From: Bacteroidia bacterium
GTDB lineage: Bacteria; Bacteroidota; Bacteroidia; Cytophagales; JAAEPT01
Assembly: GCA_030431525.1 (NCBI GenBank)
Contig: JAUIJC010000006.1
Location: forward strand, 60,462-124,461
Direction: 5' to 3'
Length of the DNA stretch: 64,000 bases
The translations under genes and the position numbers were made by a program. Under the pieces are notes generated by a model. The model was given only the letters and a program-made list of their open reading frames with translations, had not been told where the DNA came from and ran no database searches. This document shows, piece after piece, positions 1 to 9,211 of the stretch (position 1 is its first letter; every line of letters starts with the position of its first letter).

Positions 1-160
1 TAGAGTAAAACTGGTCGGTGGTAAGCATCACATCGTTATCGAACTGGAAGCCGATCATTCTGTCATCAGCCTTGTTCGTGCGATAGCGCGTCTTAAAAAA
101 TTGAGCTTGCGCCGTGAAGCCAAAAGTGAATAGAAGGAGGGCAAATAAGGGTCTTTTCAT
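1..160 (-). CDS. LpxR-like (DUF2219) outer-membrane protein, N-terminal fragment
   Basis: The gene starts at 160 on the minus strand and runs off the window edge; only 53 codons are visible. Residues 1-20 (MKRPLFALLLFTFGFTAQAQ) form a signal peptide. The segment after it, GFQFDNDVMLTTDQFYS, resembles the start of the DUF2219/LpxR lipid A deacylase barrel, where an N-D residue pair followed by a T-D-x-Y/F-Y motif is typical. LpxR proteins are outer-membrane 3'-O-deacylases of lipid A, but many Bacteroidota DUF2219 members are uncharacterised. The family call rests on a short motif, so the enzymatic role is inferred. Confidence 0.55.
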   Translation of the reverse strand, partial: MKRPLFALLLFTFGFTAQAQFFKTRYRTNKADDRMIGFQFDNDVMLTTDQFYS

Positions 161-298
161 CCCTTGGAAAACAACCCTGAGTTGAAGAAAGTTCAACGGG
201 GGATTTTTGCGTTGCCAAACATACTATGGGCTGTCGGGCGGTCGTATTATAAAGTGAGGGGAAGAGAGAAGGGATGGAATCATTAAAACTGTGGAGCG

Positions 299-421
299 AT
301 GACTGACCAACTGCTAATTGACGCCGCTTATGTTTCCTTAGGCCTCCCGATGGCAATTGCATTGGGGATGCTCCTCTGGATTGAATTCGGGGGAGGGAAA
401 ACGGTCAAGGAAATATTTTAA
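299..421 (+). CDS. possible 40-residue single-span membrane peptide
   Basis: This short reading frame begins ATG at 299 and ends TAA at 419-421. It encodes one hydrophobic stretch (VSLGLPMAIALGMLLWI) that could cross the membrane once. It lies in an otherwise empty 370-base gap between two minus-strand genes. There is no recognised family, no clear ribosome-binding site and no clear promoter, so it may be a chance frame. Confidence 0.25.
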   Translation: MTDQLLIDAAYVSLGLPMAIALGMLLWIEFGGGKTVKEIF

Positions 422-476
422 TCTATAAGCCATTTTTCCGTTTTGGGATGCCTCGAGTTCTTCGAAGCATCTAACG

Positions 477-513
477 AAAAGAAGGCCACTACGCACGTAG
501 TGGCCTTCTTTTA
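477..513. terminator. bidirectional rho-independent terminator
   Basis: A 17-bp near-perfect stem (AAAAGAAGGCCACTACG paired with CGTAGTGGCCTTCTTTT) has a 2-base loop, with A residues on one side and T residues on the other. It sits just past the stop codon of the IscA-like gene on the minus strand and can also end transcription arriving on the plus strand. Confidence 0.8.
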
Positions 514-533
514 TGGTTATTTCTAAATGGGGC

Positions 534-860
534 TTAGATGGAGAAGCTCTCCCCACAACCACAAGTGCGCTCGGCATTTGGGTTGATGAACTGGAAGCCT
601 TTACCGTTCAAGCCGTCAGAGAAATCAAGGGTAGTGCCCAAGAGGTAAAGCAAGCTTTTTTTGTCCACCAAGATTTTCATCCCCTTGTCCTCGAAAATTT
701 CGTCGCTATCAGAGGTGTTTTCATCAAATCCCAAGTCATACATCAGGCCTGAGCATCCACCGCCTTTTACGGAAACCCTAAGGTTGTGGTCCTCACTGTG
801 ACCTTCTTCTTCTCTCAATTTGATGAGTTGCTCCTTAGCTTTATCTGTGATGTTAATCAT
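534..860 (-). CDS. HesB/IscA/SufA-type iron-sulfur cluster carrier
   Basis: The 108-residue product matches the A-type Fe-S carrier family in length and motifs. These cytosolic proteins receive Fe-S clusters from the ISC or SUF scaffold and deliver them to apoenzymes. The three conserved cysteines are visible: one in VKGGGCSGLMYDLGF and two in the C-terminal CGCGESF. The last residues (ESFSI) end at the family's usual place. The gene stands alone, with a strong terminator at 477-513 after it and the divergent epimerase gene upstream. Whether it is IscA, SufA or ErpA in function cannot be told from this sequence, so no symbol is given. Confidence 0.92.
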   Translation of the reverse strand: MINITDKAKEQLIKLREEEGHSEDHNLRVSVKGGGCSGLMYDLGFDENTSDSDEIFEDKGMKILVDKKSLLYLLGTTLDFSDGLNGKGFQFINPNAERTCGCGESFSI

Positions 861-994
861 GTCAATGCACTATTTTAAGCGGGTTTTACAACCCTGTCCT
901 ACAAATTGAAGTAAAAAAATATGTCGTTCGTCAGGTTTAGCCTTAATTGGAACGAATATAAAGTTACAGATTAAAAACGTTTTTTCGAGACAGA

Positions 995-1399
995 ATGTTC
1001 GGTCCACTTGATCATATTGGTATTGCGGTGAAGAATTTGAAGGAGGCCGAACGACGGTTTTCTCTGCTCTTTGGTTTTGAATCCCTTGGTCGAGAGGAGG
1101 TTGACTCAGAAGGGGTTGCCGTGTCCTTTTTTGATACTGGAAATACACACGTTGAGCTATTGGAGGGAATGGGTGACGAAAGCGCTATTTCAAAGTTTGT
1201 GGCCCAAAAAGGGGAGGGCATTCATCATCTGGCCTTTCGCGTGGAGAATATTGAGGAGGAAATGAAGCGCCTTTCCGAGGCTGGATTTCAATTGCTCAGC
1301 GATGCACCAAAAAAGGGCGCTGGAGGAAAATTGGTGGTGTTCATTCATCCAAAGTCTACGGGAGGGGTGTTGGTTGAACTTTGTCAACTTGCCCCATGA
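995..1399 (+). CDS. mce: methylmalonyl-CoA epimerase
   Basis: The 134-residue product is a vicinal-oxygen-chelate (glyoxalase-fold) protein that interconverts the (R) and (S) forms of methylmalonyl-CoA in propionate/succinate metabolism. The metal-ligand motifs are in the usual order: DHIGIAVKNL at the N-terminus, THVELLEG in the middle, GIHHLAFRV, and GGVLVELCQ at the C-terminus. The length is normal. The start at 995 gives MFGPLDHIGIAV, which matches family N-termini. The next gene follows after a short gap but is functionally unrelated. Confidence 0.93.
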   Translation: MFGPLDHIGIAVKNLKEAERRFSLLFGFESLGREEVDSEGVAVSFFDTGNTHVELLEGMGDESAISKFVAQKGEGIHHLAFRVENIEEEMKRLSEAGFQLLSDAPKKGAGGKLVVFIHPKSTGGVLVELCQLAP

Positions 1400-1433
1400 T
1401 GCCTAATTTCGCTCAAAATCATTGGTTGGGTAC

Positions 1434-2531
1434 ATGGGCTTTTTTGACCGTCCAAGGCAAGTTTTAGGGGCGCCTCAACGCGAGGTGGGTGTAGATGTGC
1501 TCCGTGGGTTGGCGGCACTGGCGGTGCTTATTGGCCATTTTGAAGGCATCTGGCCATTCTTCAATACCTATGGAGGCTTGGGTGTGGACCTGTTTTTTGT
1601 CCTTTCAGGTTATTTGGTCAGCCGACCTTTGGTGGACAGCCTTGAAGCAGGTCAGCGTCCTCGAATGAGACTATTTTTTGGAAAGCGGTTTTCCAAAATT
1701 CTTCCGTCCTACCTTTTCTTTTTGGTTGCTGGAATGCTGTTGGCGATAATCCTTGTTCGTCCTTTTGCTCCCGAGATGCTTCCCACGTGGAAGGAGATTC
1801 CCCAATACCTGTTCTTTTACCGAAACTATGGTGGGCCGCCGCCGAGGCTATTGTTTGAGCATACGTGGTCGCTCTGCGTGGAAGAGCATTTTTACCTAAT
1901 TCTTCCAGTGATTTGCCTTTTGCTTTGGAAATTCAAAAGGGAAGCTTCCTTGTTCCCATTAGCCATTTTCATTTTGGTGGCTGGCATTCTAATTCGGCTT
2001 TACACAGCATCGAGCGGATTCGCAGAGTATCCAACCTATACCCATAACCGCATTGACGCCTTGGCTTGGGGTGTGTTGGTCACCATCATGGGAAGGAAAT
2101 GGACAAAGCTTCATGGCAAGGATATTTTCTTGCTTTTGGGTGTGGTGATGTTCCCTCTGGGTTTATGGATTAGCGACCAATGGGAAGGGTTTATGCGCTT
2201 GTTTTTTCTCCATACGCTGGCTCCATTTTCCTTTGCCCTAATTCTTGGAGGGTTGTTGGGCAGAACCATCCCCGTTTGGTTCAATCCTTTGCGGTGGGTG
2301 GCTTACTACAGTTATAACCTTTATTTGTGGCATTTTTTCATTCTTCACCCTGTCCGTCATTTTATTGGCCAAAAAGAAACAGGGTTCCTCGTATATGCTG
2401 TGTTGTCGGGCATTTTCGCCTTGTTGACAACGGCATTTATCGAAGAACCCTGTTCAAAATTGGGTAGGAGGTGGTTAAATAAAATTAGTCCACCGACTGA
2501 TATAAAGGCTGAGGAACAGGAAGCAGGTTAA
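1434..2531 (+). CDS. acyltransferase 3 family membrane protein (OafA/YrhL-like)
   Basis: A roughly 365-residue integral membrane protein with about ten hydrophobic segments. The N-terminal VDVLRGLAALAVLIGH, where the last His is the presumed catalytic residue, and GLGVDLFFVLSGYL are hallmarks of the acyltransferase 3 family (Pfam Acyl_transf_3), which O-acetylates or acylates cell-surface sugars. The family-typical SLCVEEHFYLILP segment is also present. I chose ATG at 1434; an in-frame TTG at 1422 would add four residues. The 3' end overlaps a small minus-strand gene by 47 bases. The substrate is unknown. Confidence 0.88.
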   Translation: MGFFDRPRQVLGAPQREVGVDVLRGLAALAVLIGHFEGIWPFFNTYGGLGVDLFFVLSGYLVSRPLVDSLEAGQRPRMRLFFGKRFSKILPSYLFFLVAGMLLAIILVRPFAPEMLPTWKEIPQYLFFYRNYGGPPPRLLFEHTWSLCVEEHFYLILPVICLLLWKFKREASLFPLAIFILVAGILIRLYTASSGFAEYPTYTHNRIDALAWGVLVTIMGRKWTKLHGKDIFLLLGVVMFPLGLWISDQWEGFMRLFFLHTLAPFSFALILGGLLGRTIPVWFNPLRWVAYYSYNLYLWHFFILHPVRHFIGQKETGFLVYAVLSGIFALLTTAFIEEPCSKLGRRWLNKISPPTDIKAEEQEAG

Positions 2532-2676
2532 TGCGTGCTTGAGTTTCCATGGTTCTCATAAAGCTAATGGCTTTTTTGAAGGTTCTGAAGCCATACCGAA
2601 TGGCCGCAGAAAGGAGTAAAAGAGTAGAAAGGGCTACAAAGAGAACAAGCATTGGATAGAAAAGAGCTGCTTTCAT
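2485..2676 (-). CDS. small single-span membrane protein, unknown function
   Basis: A 63-residue frame starts at ATG 2676 (TTG at 2688 is possible). It has one clear membrane helix near the N-terminus (residues about 3-27, AALFYPMLVLFVALSTLLLL) followed by a basic segment. That arrangement suggests a membrane-anchored peptide with a cytoplasmic tail. It converges on, and overlaps by 47 bases, the acyltransferase gene. No family is recognised. The hydrophobic pattern is more protein-like than most antisense frames here, but the gene is only moderately supported. Confidence 0.4.
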   Translation of the reverse strand: MKAALFYPMLVLFVALSTLLLLSAAIRYGFRTFKKAISFMRTMETQARINLLPVPQPLYQSVD

Positions 2677-2740
2677 GGTACTGAGCAATTAAAAGTTGAA
2701 ATCCCCGTTTTACTATTCGGCCTTATGGAGCGGCTTTTTG

Positions 2741-2748
2741 TAGCTTTG
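2741..2748 (+). promoter_or_regulatory. Bacteroidota -7 element upstream of thiL
   Basis: TAGCTTTG is a full match to the TAnnTTTG -7 consensus of the Bacteroidota primary sigma factor. It lies 37 bases before the thiL start. No clear TTG -33 element is seen at the right distance, so the call rests on the -7 box alone. Confidence 0.45.
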
Positions 2749-2784
2749 TGCTCCTAAACGTAAGGCCAAATCAAAAGTTGTTAG

Positions 2785-3834
2785 ATGGATATCAATAAGG
2801 ATGCCAGAACTGAACTCGGAGAGGTGGGAGAGTTCGGACTCATTGAAAGATTGGGTAAAAATTTTGGGTTGAAGAACCCTTCCTCGGTGAAAGGAATCGG
2901 CGATGATGCTGCCGTAATTGATGCGGGGGACAAATATTTACTCCTTTCAACGGATTTCTTGGTCGAAGGGATTCATTTTGATTTGAGTTATGTGCCTCTG
3001 AAACATTTGGGGTACAAAGCCGTTTCGGTGAATGTTTCGGATATCGCCGCGATGAACGGTATTCCACAACAGATTACCGTTTCCTTGGCCATCAGCAACC
3101 GTTTTTCTGTGGAGGCCTTAGAGGAATTGTATGAGGGAATCAGGTTGGCTTGTGATGATTATCAAGTGGACTTGGTTGGTGGTGATACTACTTCCTCACT
3201 TTCTGGCTTGGTGATTTCTGTCTCTGTGGTTGGCGCTGCTGAAAAAGACAAAGTGGTTTACCGAAATACCGCCAAGGAGGGAGATGTGGTTTGCGTAACA
3301 GGTGATTTGGGCGCCGCTTATCTTGGACTTCAGATTTTGGAGCGGGAGAAGCAAGTCTTCATGGCGAATCCAGAGATGCAACCAAAAATGGAAGGCAAGG
3401 AGTATTTGATTCAACGCCAGTTGCGTCCACAGGCCCGTATGGATATCATCCATATTTTACGCGAGGTGGGATTGGTACCTACGTCCATGATGGATATTTC
3501 TGATGGTTTGGCTTCGGAGTTGTTCCATATCTGTACTCAGTCCAATGTCGGGGTGACCATTTATGAGGACAAATTGCCGAAGGATGAGGAGGTGTCCCAA
3601 ACAGCTTACGAATTCAAGATTGACACTACGACTTGCATGCTGAATGGTGGTGAGGATTATGAGTTGTTGTTCACCGTAAGTCAGGAGGAATTTGAGAAAA
3701 TTAAGAAGGAGCCAGACATCCTTCCTGTTGGTGTGATTCGAGCCAAGGAAGAGGGAATGACGCTTTATTCGAAAGGTGGAAAAATACATGATTTGCAAGC
3801 CCAAGGCTGGGTGCATTTCAAGGATAATCAGTAA
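2785..3834 (+). CDS. thiL: thiamine-phosphate kinase
   Basis: ThiL phosphorylates thiamine monophosphate with ATP to give thiamine diphosphate, the active cofactor. The 349-residue product has the PurM/ThiL-type AIR-synthase fold motifs: GIGDDAAVI near residue 38, STDFLVEGIHF, VSVNVSDIAAMNG, VGGDTTSS, and MDISDGLASEL in the C-terminal half. The conserved acidic residues that bind Mg-ATP are all visible. The length is slightly above the E. coli enzyme, as is usual in Bacteroidota. The gene is monocistronic, with its own -7 element and a strong terminator directly after the stop. Confidence 0.95.
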   Translation: MDINKDARTELGEVGEFGLIERLGKNFGLKNPSSVKGIGDDAAVIDAGDKYLLLSTDFLVEGIHFDLSYVPLKHLGYKAVSVNVSDIAAMNGIPQQITVSLAISNRFSVEALEELYEGIRLACDDYQVDLVGGDTTSSLSGLVISVSVVGAAEKDKVVYRNTAKEGDVVCVTGDLGAAYLGLQILEREKQVFMANPEMQPKMEGKEYLIQRQLRPQARMDIIHILREVGLVPTSMMDISDGLASELFHICTQSNVGVTIYEDKLPKDEEVSQTAYEFKIDTTTCMLNGGEDYELLFTVSQEEFEKIKKEPDILPVGVIRAKEEGMTLYSKGGKIHDLQAQGWVHFKDNQ

Positions 3835-3836
3835 AA

Positions 3837-3876
3837 TAAAGAGGCCAAGGCAGTCATTGTCTTGGCCTCTTTATTT
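3837..3876. terminator. bidirectional terminator between thiL and the DUF748 gene
   Basis: A stem TAAAGAGGCCAAG / CTTGGCCTCTTTA with an 11-base loop is followed by TTTTT on the plus strand and has A residues on the other side. It serves the two convergent genes that end beside it. Confidence 0.85.
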
Positions 3877-6800
3877 TTAATAGAAGCTGATGTAAAAGTG
3901 AGGGAATTTCTCGTCTTTGGGAATGTTCCGCATGTTGGCTGAAACGACTTTGAACTGGTCTTTGGGGAGTTTGAAATGTTCCACCATGTAGTTGGCAATG
4001 AAATCATTTCTATCCTTTACCAAGGCCCGCATTTTTTTGCGAAGGTTTTTCCTGCCCACCAGCAAGATGCATTTTTCCTTAAGGGTCATTTTGTTAATCT
4101 CTTCCTCAGAAAGTTGCTCTATTTCGGGCGCACTGCGGATTTCCTTTTTGACGTACTGATTAAATTTTTTCCATTCCTGAGGATTCTCCCGCAATTCAGT
4201 CCAAGAGTCAGGGACAATTGGTTTTTCAATTCCCGTTCGTTTGTTATTGGTTTCAATAATGGCCAATAGGCCAATTTCTTCTTCTAAATCGGTGTATTGG
4301 GTGAAGATGACCTTGAGCTTTTTCTTTCGCTTTAAAAGCTTTCCAATATGCTCCAGTGATTCAGTTTGATGGGAGGTGACTAATTCCCGCTCCAGATAAT
4401 CGAATGGGATTTCCTTGAGTTTGCTGAGGTCAGTTTTCAGTTGGCTGGCGACAATGCTATATGGGGAAGAAACCGTTTTTATGATCAATTGGCGGAAGGA
4501 AGTGACAATGGTGTTTTTAAGGTTGAAGCGCGGATCGTCCAAATCACCATGGATAGGGAGATGAATTTTGGCATCGCCCTTTTGGTTTTTCATCAGCTCA
4601 ATGTACAGTTTGATTGGGAGGTCATTGTCTGCTGTGGATGCCACTTTATCACCAATCACGATTTTTTTGAGCTTGAAGTGGTTCTTGCTCTTCAGGCGCA
4701 TGTTATGGATTCGTATTTTCCCTTTGTAGTCGAGGATGCCATTGTCCACAGAATAATGGATGTGATGCTTTGCCAAGGGATTTAACTGGCGCAAATTCAT
4801 GCCTTCAATGTTGGCCGTGCCGTTCATTTCCATGAAGTTTCCGCGCTCAAAGTCAATCTCAGAGGTCAGCGTTCCCGTTCGGTTTAGGCCCATACTAACC
4901 TTCAATGTCCGCACATTTGGAGCTTGGGGTTTGTCGAGGAGTTTCATCTCTATACTGTCGAGATTGTAAGTAAAAGTCTCTTCCCAAGTACGGTTGATGT
5001 ACCTGAATCGCCCTCGTGAAAGGTTGAAACTGTCCATGGTAAGAATCACCTTTTTTCGGGCTTTTTTTGCGCCTTCTGTTGGTGTAGAACTTCCATAGGT
5101 TGAAGGAGCTGTAGAGGCCTTGATTCCCAATAACCCATCAATGTTGCTTCCTTTGTTGGTAACTTCATAATGGAGAAGAGGGTGTTCCATGTTCAGGGAT
5201 GAGAGGTGAAAAACCCGTCGTTTAAAGTCCAAGCTTTTGACTTCCGCATCAATCAAATCCCAAGCAGCAAGGCGGCGTCCCGAGGTGTCACGAAGTAGAA
5301 AATCCTTGATAAGGTATTTCCCCTTTAGGGTGACATTTTCTATGGTGTCCTTATTCCCTTCCACAAAACCATCTTGGGTAAACCGCCCTTCCAACTCTTT
5401 AAAGTTGAAAAACTTCTTTAGGACGGGAGAGGCATATGACAGAGGGAAGTCTTGGATTTGGGACTTTATTGAAAAGTCGTGGGATTGCTGGTTGTAGCGC
5501 AAATCCAAGTTGACGGTGGAACCACCATTAGTGATAAAGTCAATGTGAGGCTCCATCCACGGAAGGTCCGAAGCCAAGTTTTGGGACTTGAGGTTAATGG
5601 TATGAAAATGAAATTGGTGAACGCTTTCCGATGTATAGTCATTGATGTACAGTTTGCCTTGCTTCACTTCAAGCATTTTCACTGAATAGTTGATGGCTTC
5701 GACGGATTGTGTGCTTGAGGTGCGATGTTTCACTTTCCGTCGGGCAGCGATTTGGTTGGATTCCTCAACCCGCAAGATTTCATTTAGGGAATGACTTCCT
5801 TGGGTGATACTTGCTGTTACAAAGGGTTGATTGAATTGGACTTTATTGAATTGAAAACGGTGCCTTTTTATATCTACAAGGGCTGCATTGAGGTAGAGCT
5901 TGTCCCAAGAGGCAAGATGTTTCCCTTTCAAGTCCCTGCTTTTAAACTTGCTGAGTTCGGCAGTTCCTGAAATTGTGGGAGAAAGGATTTCACGGAGATT
6001 TCCTTGTACCAAAAGTTTATTGGTCAGTCGCCCTTCGATGGAGGAGAGGGCCAAGAATTTGGTGATATAAGGCTTGAAGGTTTCGATAGAAACATTTCCC
6101 GCATCCATTTCCAATTCATAATCCAAGCTCTTTTGGTTCAGCTTAAAACTGGTACCCACCTTACCACCTGCCGAAAGCTCCATGGAGGTGTTTCCCTCTA
6201 TGGCGGAGGTGTTGCTTTCATACTTTTTGGAGGTAACCTCAATGTGTTTAATAGTTTCCCTGAAGGGGGTATTAAAGGTATTGTCCGTAAAGTGAAGGGT
6301 GCCGTCTTCGACAATCAGTTTTTTGACCTTAAGCAAGGGGAACGGCTTCCGATAGGAGGCTATACTATTTGAATCCCCTTGAATACTATCATTTTGTGCC
6401 GTCTCAGGAAAAAGCTGGTCAAAAGTAGTCCCTCCATCTTTCAATAGAGAAAATCGCATTTCAGGATTGGATAGGCGGACGACACCCAAAATGAAATGTT
6501 CTTTTTCAATGTTAAGTGAGTCAGCTTCTACTTTTAATTGATCAAATTCCAAAAGCGCAACACCGTCTGGTCCGACATATTTGAAATCCTCTAATCGGGC
6601 AGTGCCATGAATGGAAAGATTCAAGGGGTTTTTCAACTCACCTTCCACATGGAGTTTGTTATATACTTTTCCAGTAATCTCTTGAAACTCTAATACATCA
6701 CAGATGTATTGGTTGAAGCGTTTGATTTTCAGTGCATTGATTTCAATATCAGCTTTGTATTCCAGCGTTTTCCAGTTGAAAAATAGTTTGGAGTCGAAAT

Positions 6801-7398
6801 GTCCACCTGTGACTAAATCAAAATCCACACTGCCCCGAATATGGGGTGAGTTCTTTTTGATTTTTGGGGTTTCTGCGTTGAAGTTAACCGCCCTAACCAA
6901 GGTTCTTTTTTCTTGGTTGAGGTAATGGACAGTTCCGTTGGTCACCCGTAGGTTTTTGAGGACAAAATTTAGAGGCTTTCCCTTTTTGTAAGGCAGGGAA
7001 TCCTCCATGATGGTTTTGCTGGCTTTTGAGGTGAATAGGCTCGAAAAATTAAACGTCTTGCCCTCTTGAACAATATTTAGCCTGAGCGAATCTACATGCC
7101 CTCCTTCGATTTCAAGGGTGTGGAAGAGCAATTTGGTGACGTTCAAGTTGGCCGATACTTTATAGCAACTGGCGAAAAGAGTCTTATCATCCTCCTCAAA
7201 AAATTGGACGTTTTTGGCACTCACACCTCCTGTGAACAGGTTGATTCGCAAGTGCCCGATAGTCAGTTTTCGGCCCGTCCATTCCTTGCTGTGGGCTTCC
7301 ACAAACTCTTTGGCGTAGGGCGCCCCAACAAACATCAAGGCGCTCATCAAGCATCCCAATACGATAACGGCCCATATTATCGTCTTTTTCCACTTCAT
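3877..7398 (-). CDS. giant DUF748 / AsmA-like envelope protein
   Basis: About 1,173 residues from ATG 7398, where the product starts MKWKKTIIWAVIVLGCLM, a single N-terminal membrane anchor. An upstream in-frame ATG at 7509 would add 37 polar residues. After the anchor comes RKLTIGHLRINLFTGGVSAKNVQF, the typical DUF748/AsmA opening, then long repeats of alternating beta-strand pattern. Proteins of the AsmA-like superfamily are thought to span the periplasm as lipid-conducting rods or to organise the outer membrane. The C-terminal 200 residues are more polar and charged, as in other DUF748 proteins. A second, smaller DUF748 gene lies at 21619-22707. The exact role here is unknown. Confidence 0.85.
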   Translation of the reverse strand: MKWKKTIIWAVIVLGCLMSALMFVGAPYAKEFVEAHSKEWTGRKLTIGHLRINLFTGGVSAKNVQFFEEDDKTLFASCYKVSANLNVTKLLFHTLEIEGGHVDSLRLNIVQEGKTFNFSSLFTSKASKTIMEDSLPYKKGKPLNFVLKNLRVTNGTVHYLNQEKRTLVRAVNFNAETPKIKKNSPHIRGSVDFDLVTGGHFDSKLFFNWKTLEYKADIEINALKIKRFNQYICDVLEFQEITGKVYNKLHVEGELKNPLNLSIHGTARLEDFKYVGPDGVALLEFDQLKVEADSLNIEKEHFILGVVRLSNPEMRFSLLKDGGTTFDQLFPETAQNDSIQGDSNSIASYRKPFPLLKVKKLIVEDGTLHFTDNTFNTPFRETIKHIEVTSKKYESNTSAIEGNTSMELSAGGKVGTSFKLNQKSLDYELEMDAGNVSIETFKPYITKFLALSSIEGRLTNKLLVQGNLREILSPTISGTAELSKFKSRDLKGKHLASWDKLYLNAALVDIKRHRFQFNKVQFNQPFVTASITQGSHSLNEILRVEESNQIAARRKVKHRTSSTQSVEAINYSVKMLEVKQGKLYINDYTSESVHQFHFHTINLKSQNLASDLPWMEPHIDFITNGGSTVNLDLRYNQQSHDFSIKSQIQDFPLSYASPVLKKFFNFKELEGRFTQDGFVEGNKDTIENVTLKGKYLIKDFLLRDTSGRRLAAWDLIDAEVKSLDFKRRVFHLSSLNMEHPLLHYEVTNKGSNIDGLLGIKASTAPSTYGSSTPTEGAKKARKKVILTMDSFNLSRGRFRYINRTWEETFTYNLDSIEMKLLDKPQAPNVRTLKVSMGLNRTGTLTSEIDFERGNFMEMNGTANIEGMNLRQLNPLAKHHIHYSVDNGILDYKGKIRIHNMRLKSKNHFKLKKIVIGDKVASTADNDLPIKLYIELMKNQKGDAKIHLPIHGDLDDPRFNLKNTIVTSFRQLIIKTVSSPYSIVASQLKTDLSKLKEIPFDYLERELVTSHQTESLEHIGKLLKRKKKLKVIFTQYTDLEEEIGLLAIIETNNKRTGIEKPIVPDSWTELRENPQEWKKFNQYVKKEIRSAPEIEQLSEEEINKMTLKEKCILLVGRKNLRKKMRALVKDRNDFIANYMVEHFKLPKDQFKVVSANMRNIPKDEKFPHFYISFY

Positions 7399-7552
7399 TC
7401 GCTTTTGTCGGGGGGAGTCAGGTGTGTGCTTTATTTTGGTGTACGCATACCTGTTGAATCCGTGGTTTTTGAGGCGAAGAAAGAGGGCTGGGCTTAAAAT
7501 ATTTCCCATCGGGGGAACGTCCTTTCTATAGTTTCATCATCGAAAAAGAGCT

Positions 7553-7924
7553 ATGGTTAGCCGAGAAGAGTTGAAGACCTATGTGGACGGTCTGAACAAT
7601 ATGATTTTGGAAGGCCGTTTTATAGACGCTTTCGAAAAATATTACCACGAGGACGTTCAGATGCAGGAAAACCAGCATGAGGCCCGTTTAGGGAAGGATG
7701 CCAACCGTGAGTTTGAGAAGGCATTTATGGAAAGTGTTGAGGAGGTGCATTCCATTTCATTGGGCCATGTGGCCGTGGGGGACGATGGTTCATCCATGTG
7801 TGAGTGGGAAATGGATGTTTCCTTTAAGGATGGTACCCGCAAGCACCTTGAGGAGGTAGCTGTCCAAGAGTGGCAAGGGGATAAGATTATCTCCGAGCAT
7901 TTCTACTACAATGAAGAAGGATGA
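7553..7924 (+). CDS. SnoaL-like / NTF2-fold protein
   Basis: A 123-residue soluble protein with the cone-shaped alpha+beta NTF2/SnoaL-like fold pattern: an N-terminal helix with a YYHEDVQMQEN segment, then the strands CEWEMDVSFKDGT and EVAVQEWQGDKIISEHFYY. The family includes small isomerases, polyketide cyclases and many proteins without catalysis, so no reaction can be assigned. It is divergent from the DUF748 gene and ends in its own hairpin terminator. Confidence 0.8.
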   Translation: MVSREELKTYVDGLNNMILEGRFIDAFEKYYHEDVQMQENQHEARLGKDANREFEKAFMESVEEVHSISLGHVAVGDDGSSMCEWEMDVSFKDGTRKHLEEVAVQEWQGDKIISEHFYYNEEG

Positions 7925-7932
7925 TAGAAGGG

Positions 7933-7990
7933 TTTAAAAGTCTTGATAACCAGTTTGTTTTGTGCTGGTAGTCAAGGCTTTCTCTTTTTC
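7933..7990 (+). terminator. terminator after the SnoaL-like gene
   Basis: AAAAGTCTTGATAACCAG can pair, with two mismatches, with CTGGTAGTCAAGGCTTT across an 11-base loop. A T-rich tail (TCTCTTTTTC) follows. Confidence 0.6.
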
Positions 7991-8013
7991 ATAATGTTTC
8001 CGTTGGGTTAGCA

Positions 8014-8047
8014 TTGTGCTTGCGAACACCAAAATTCCTTATCTTTG
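8014..8047 (+). promoter_or_regulatory. promoter of accA
   Basis: TATCTTTG at 8040-8047 is a perfect TAnnTTTG -7 element. TTG triplets at 8014-8016 and 8020-8022 give spacers of 23 and 17 bases. The accA ATG at 8112 follows after 64 bases. Confidence 0.6.
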
Positions 8048-8111
8048 TCGGATTCATTTGGAAAATAGTGCGGATTTTAAGCTTCCGTCTTTTTATAAAA
8101 TTACCGACAAC

Positions 8112-9065
8112 ATGGAATTGGATTTTGAGAAGCCCATCGTTGAATTGGAGGTGAAGTTGGATGAAATGCGTGCCATGAGCACCGAGGGAGATGAGGACAT
8201 GAACACGGCCATTGAGGCCTTGGAAAACAAACTCAAGACCCTGAGGGCTGAGACCTACGGAAACTTGACCCGTTGGCAAAAAGTACAGATGTCTCGCCAT
8301 CCAGAGCGTCCTTATACAAGGGATTACTTGGAGCAAATGGTGGACAACTTCATCGAATTGCACGGCGACCGCAACGTGGCCGACGACAAGGCGATGATGG
8401 GTGGTTTCGGTGAGATTGACGGACAGACTTTCATGTTCATCGGTCACCAAAAGGGCCGCACCACAAAACAGCGCCAGTTCCGCAACTTCGGAATGGCCAA
8501 CCCAGAGGGTTACCGCAAGGCCTTGCGTTTGATGCGTTTGGCTGAGAAGTTCAATAAGCCGATTGTTACTTTCATTGACACTCCTGGAGCTTTCCCTGGT
8601 TTGGAGGCTGAGGAGCGTGGTCAAGGTGAGGCGATTGCTCGCAACATCCGCGACATGTTCGGTTTGAAGGTGCCAGTAATTTGCATCATCATCGGCGAGG
8701 GTGCGTCTGGTGGTGCGTTGGGCATCGGCGTTGGTGACAAGGTGTTGATGTTGGAGAACACTTGGTACTCCGTAATTTCCCCTGAGTCCTGCTCATCCAT
8801 CCTTTGGAGAAGCTGGGAACACAAGGAGAAAGCAGCTGAGGCTTTGCGTTTGACCGCTGACGACATGACTTCCTTTGGCTTGGTTGATGGTATCATCAAG
8901 GAGCCATTGGGTGGCGCGCACCGCGATTACGAGGCGACATTTGCCTATGTGAAGGAAGCCATCATGGCCAACTTCAAAGAGTTGAAGAAAGAAAAGGCTG
9001 AGAAGCGCATCATGGCGCGTATCGACAAGTTCTCTAAAATGGGCGTTGTCGAGGAAGGCCGTTAA
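8112..9065 (+). CDS. accA: acetyl-CoA carboxylase carboxyltransferase alpha subunit
   Basis: AccA works with AccD to transfer the carboxyl group from carboxybiotin to acetyl-CoA, the first committed step of fatty-acid synthesis. The 317-residue product begins [13 protein letters not shown], the canonical AccA N-terminus. An open frame extends 96 bases upstream, but that part contains the promoter. Family motifs include [38 protein letters not shown], and the oxyanion-hole region [15 protein letters not shown]. The C-terminal half has [16 protein letters not shown]. Codon choice looks highly optimised. A strong terminator follows at 9106. Confidence 0.97.
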   Translation: MELDFEKPIVELEVKLDEMRAMSTEGDEDMNTAIEALENKLKTLRAETYGNLTRWQKVQMSRHPERPYTRDYLEQMVDNFIELHGDRNVADDKAMMGGFGEIDGQTFMFIGHQKGRTTKQRQFRNFGMANPEGYRKALRLMRLAEKFNKPIVTFIDTPGAFPGLEAEERGQGEAIARNIRDMFGLKVPVICIIIGEGASGGALGIGVGDKVLMLENTWYSVISPESCSSILWRSWEHKEKAAEALRLTADDMTSFGLVDGIIKEPLGGAHRDYEATFAYVKEAIMANFKELKKEKAEKRIMARIDKFSKMGVVEEGR

Positions 9066-9105
9066 GCAATAAATCGTAGTAAGGCCCAGTTTTACTACTT
9101 TCATT

Positions 9106-9154
9106 AAAAAACCTTCTGTAAATTCAGCATTGCTGTTTTTACAGAAGGTTTTTT
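9106..9154 (+). terminator. terminator after accA
   Basis: AAAAACCTTCTGTAAA pairs with TTTACAGAAGGTTTTTT around a 14-base loop, and a T-tract ends the hairpin. Confidence 0.85.
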
Positions 9155-9211
9155 GTGTTTTAGGCAATTCATTGAGGAAGGGAAACTACCATTCCGATAC
9201 TAATATTTGAT

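Noticed and set aside
93..362. Minus-strand frame of 89 codons
   Set aside because: It overlaps the LpxR-like gene start in another frame and has no coding character or family.
870..1148. Minus-strand frame opposite the epimerase gene
   Set aside because: Antisense shadow of mce with no motif.
7989..8624. Long minus-strand frame of 211 codons opposite accA
   Set aside because: accA is certain on the plus strand; strong codon bias there leaves the antisense frame open.
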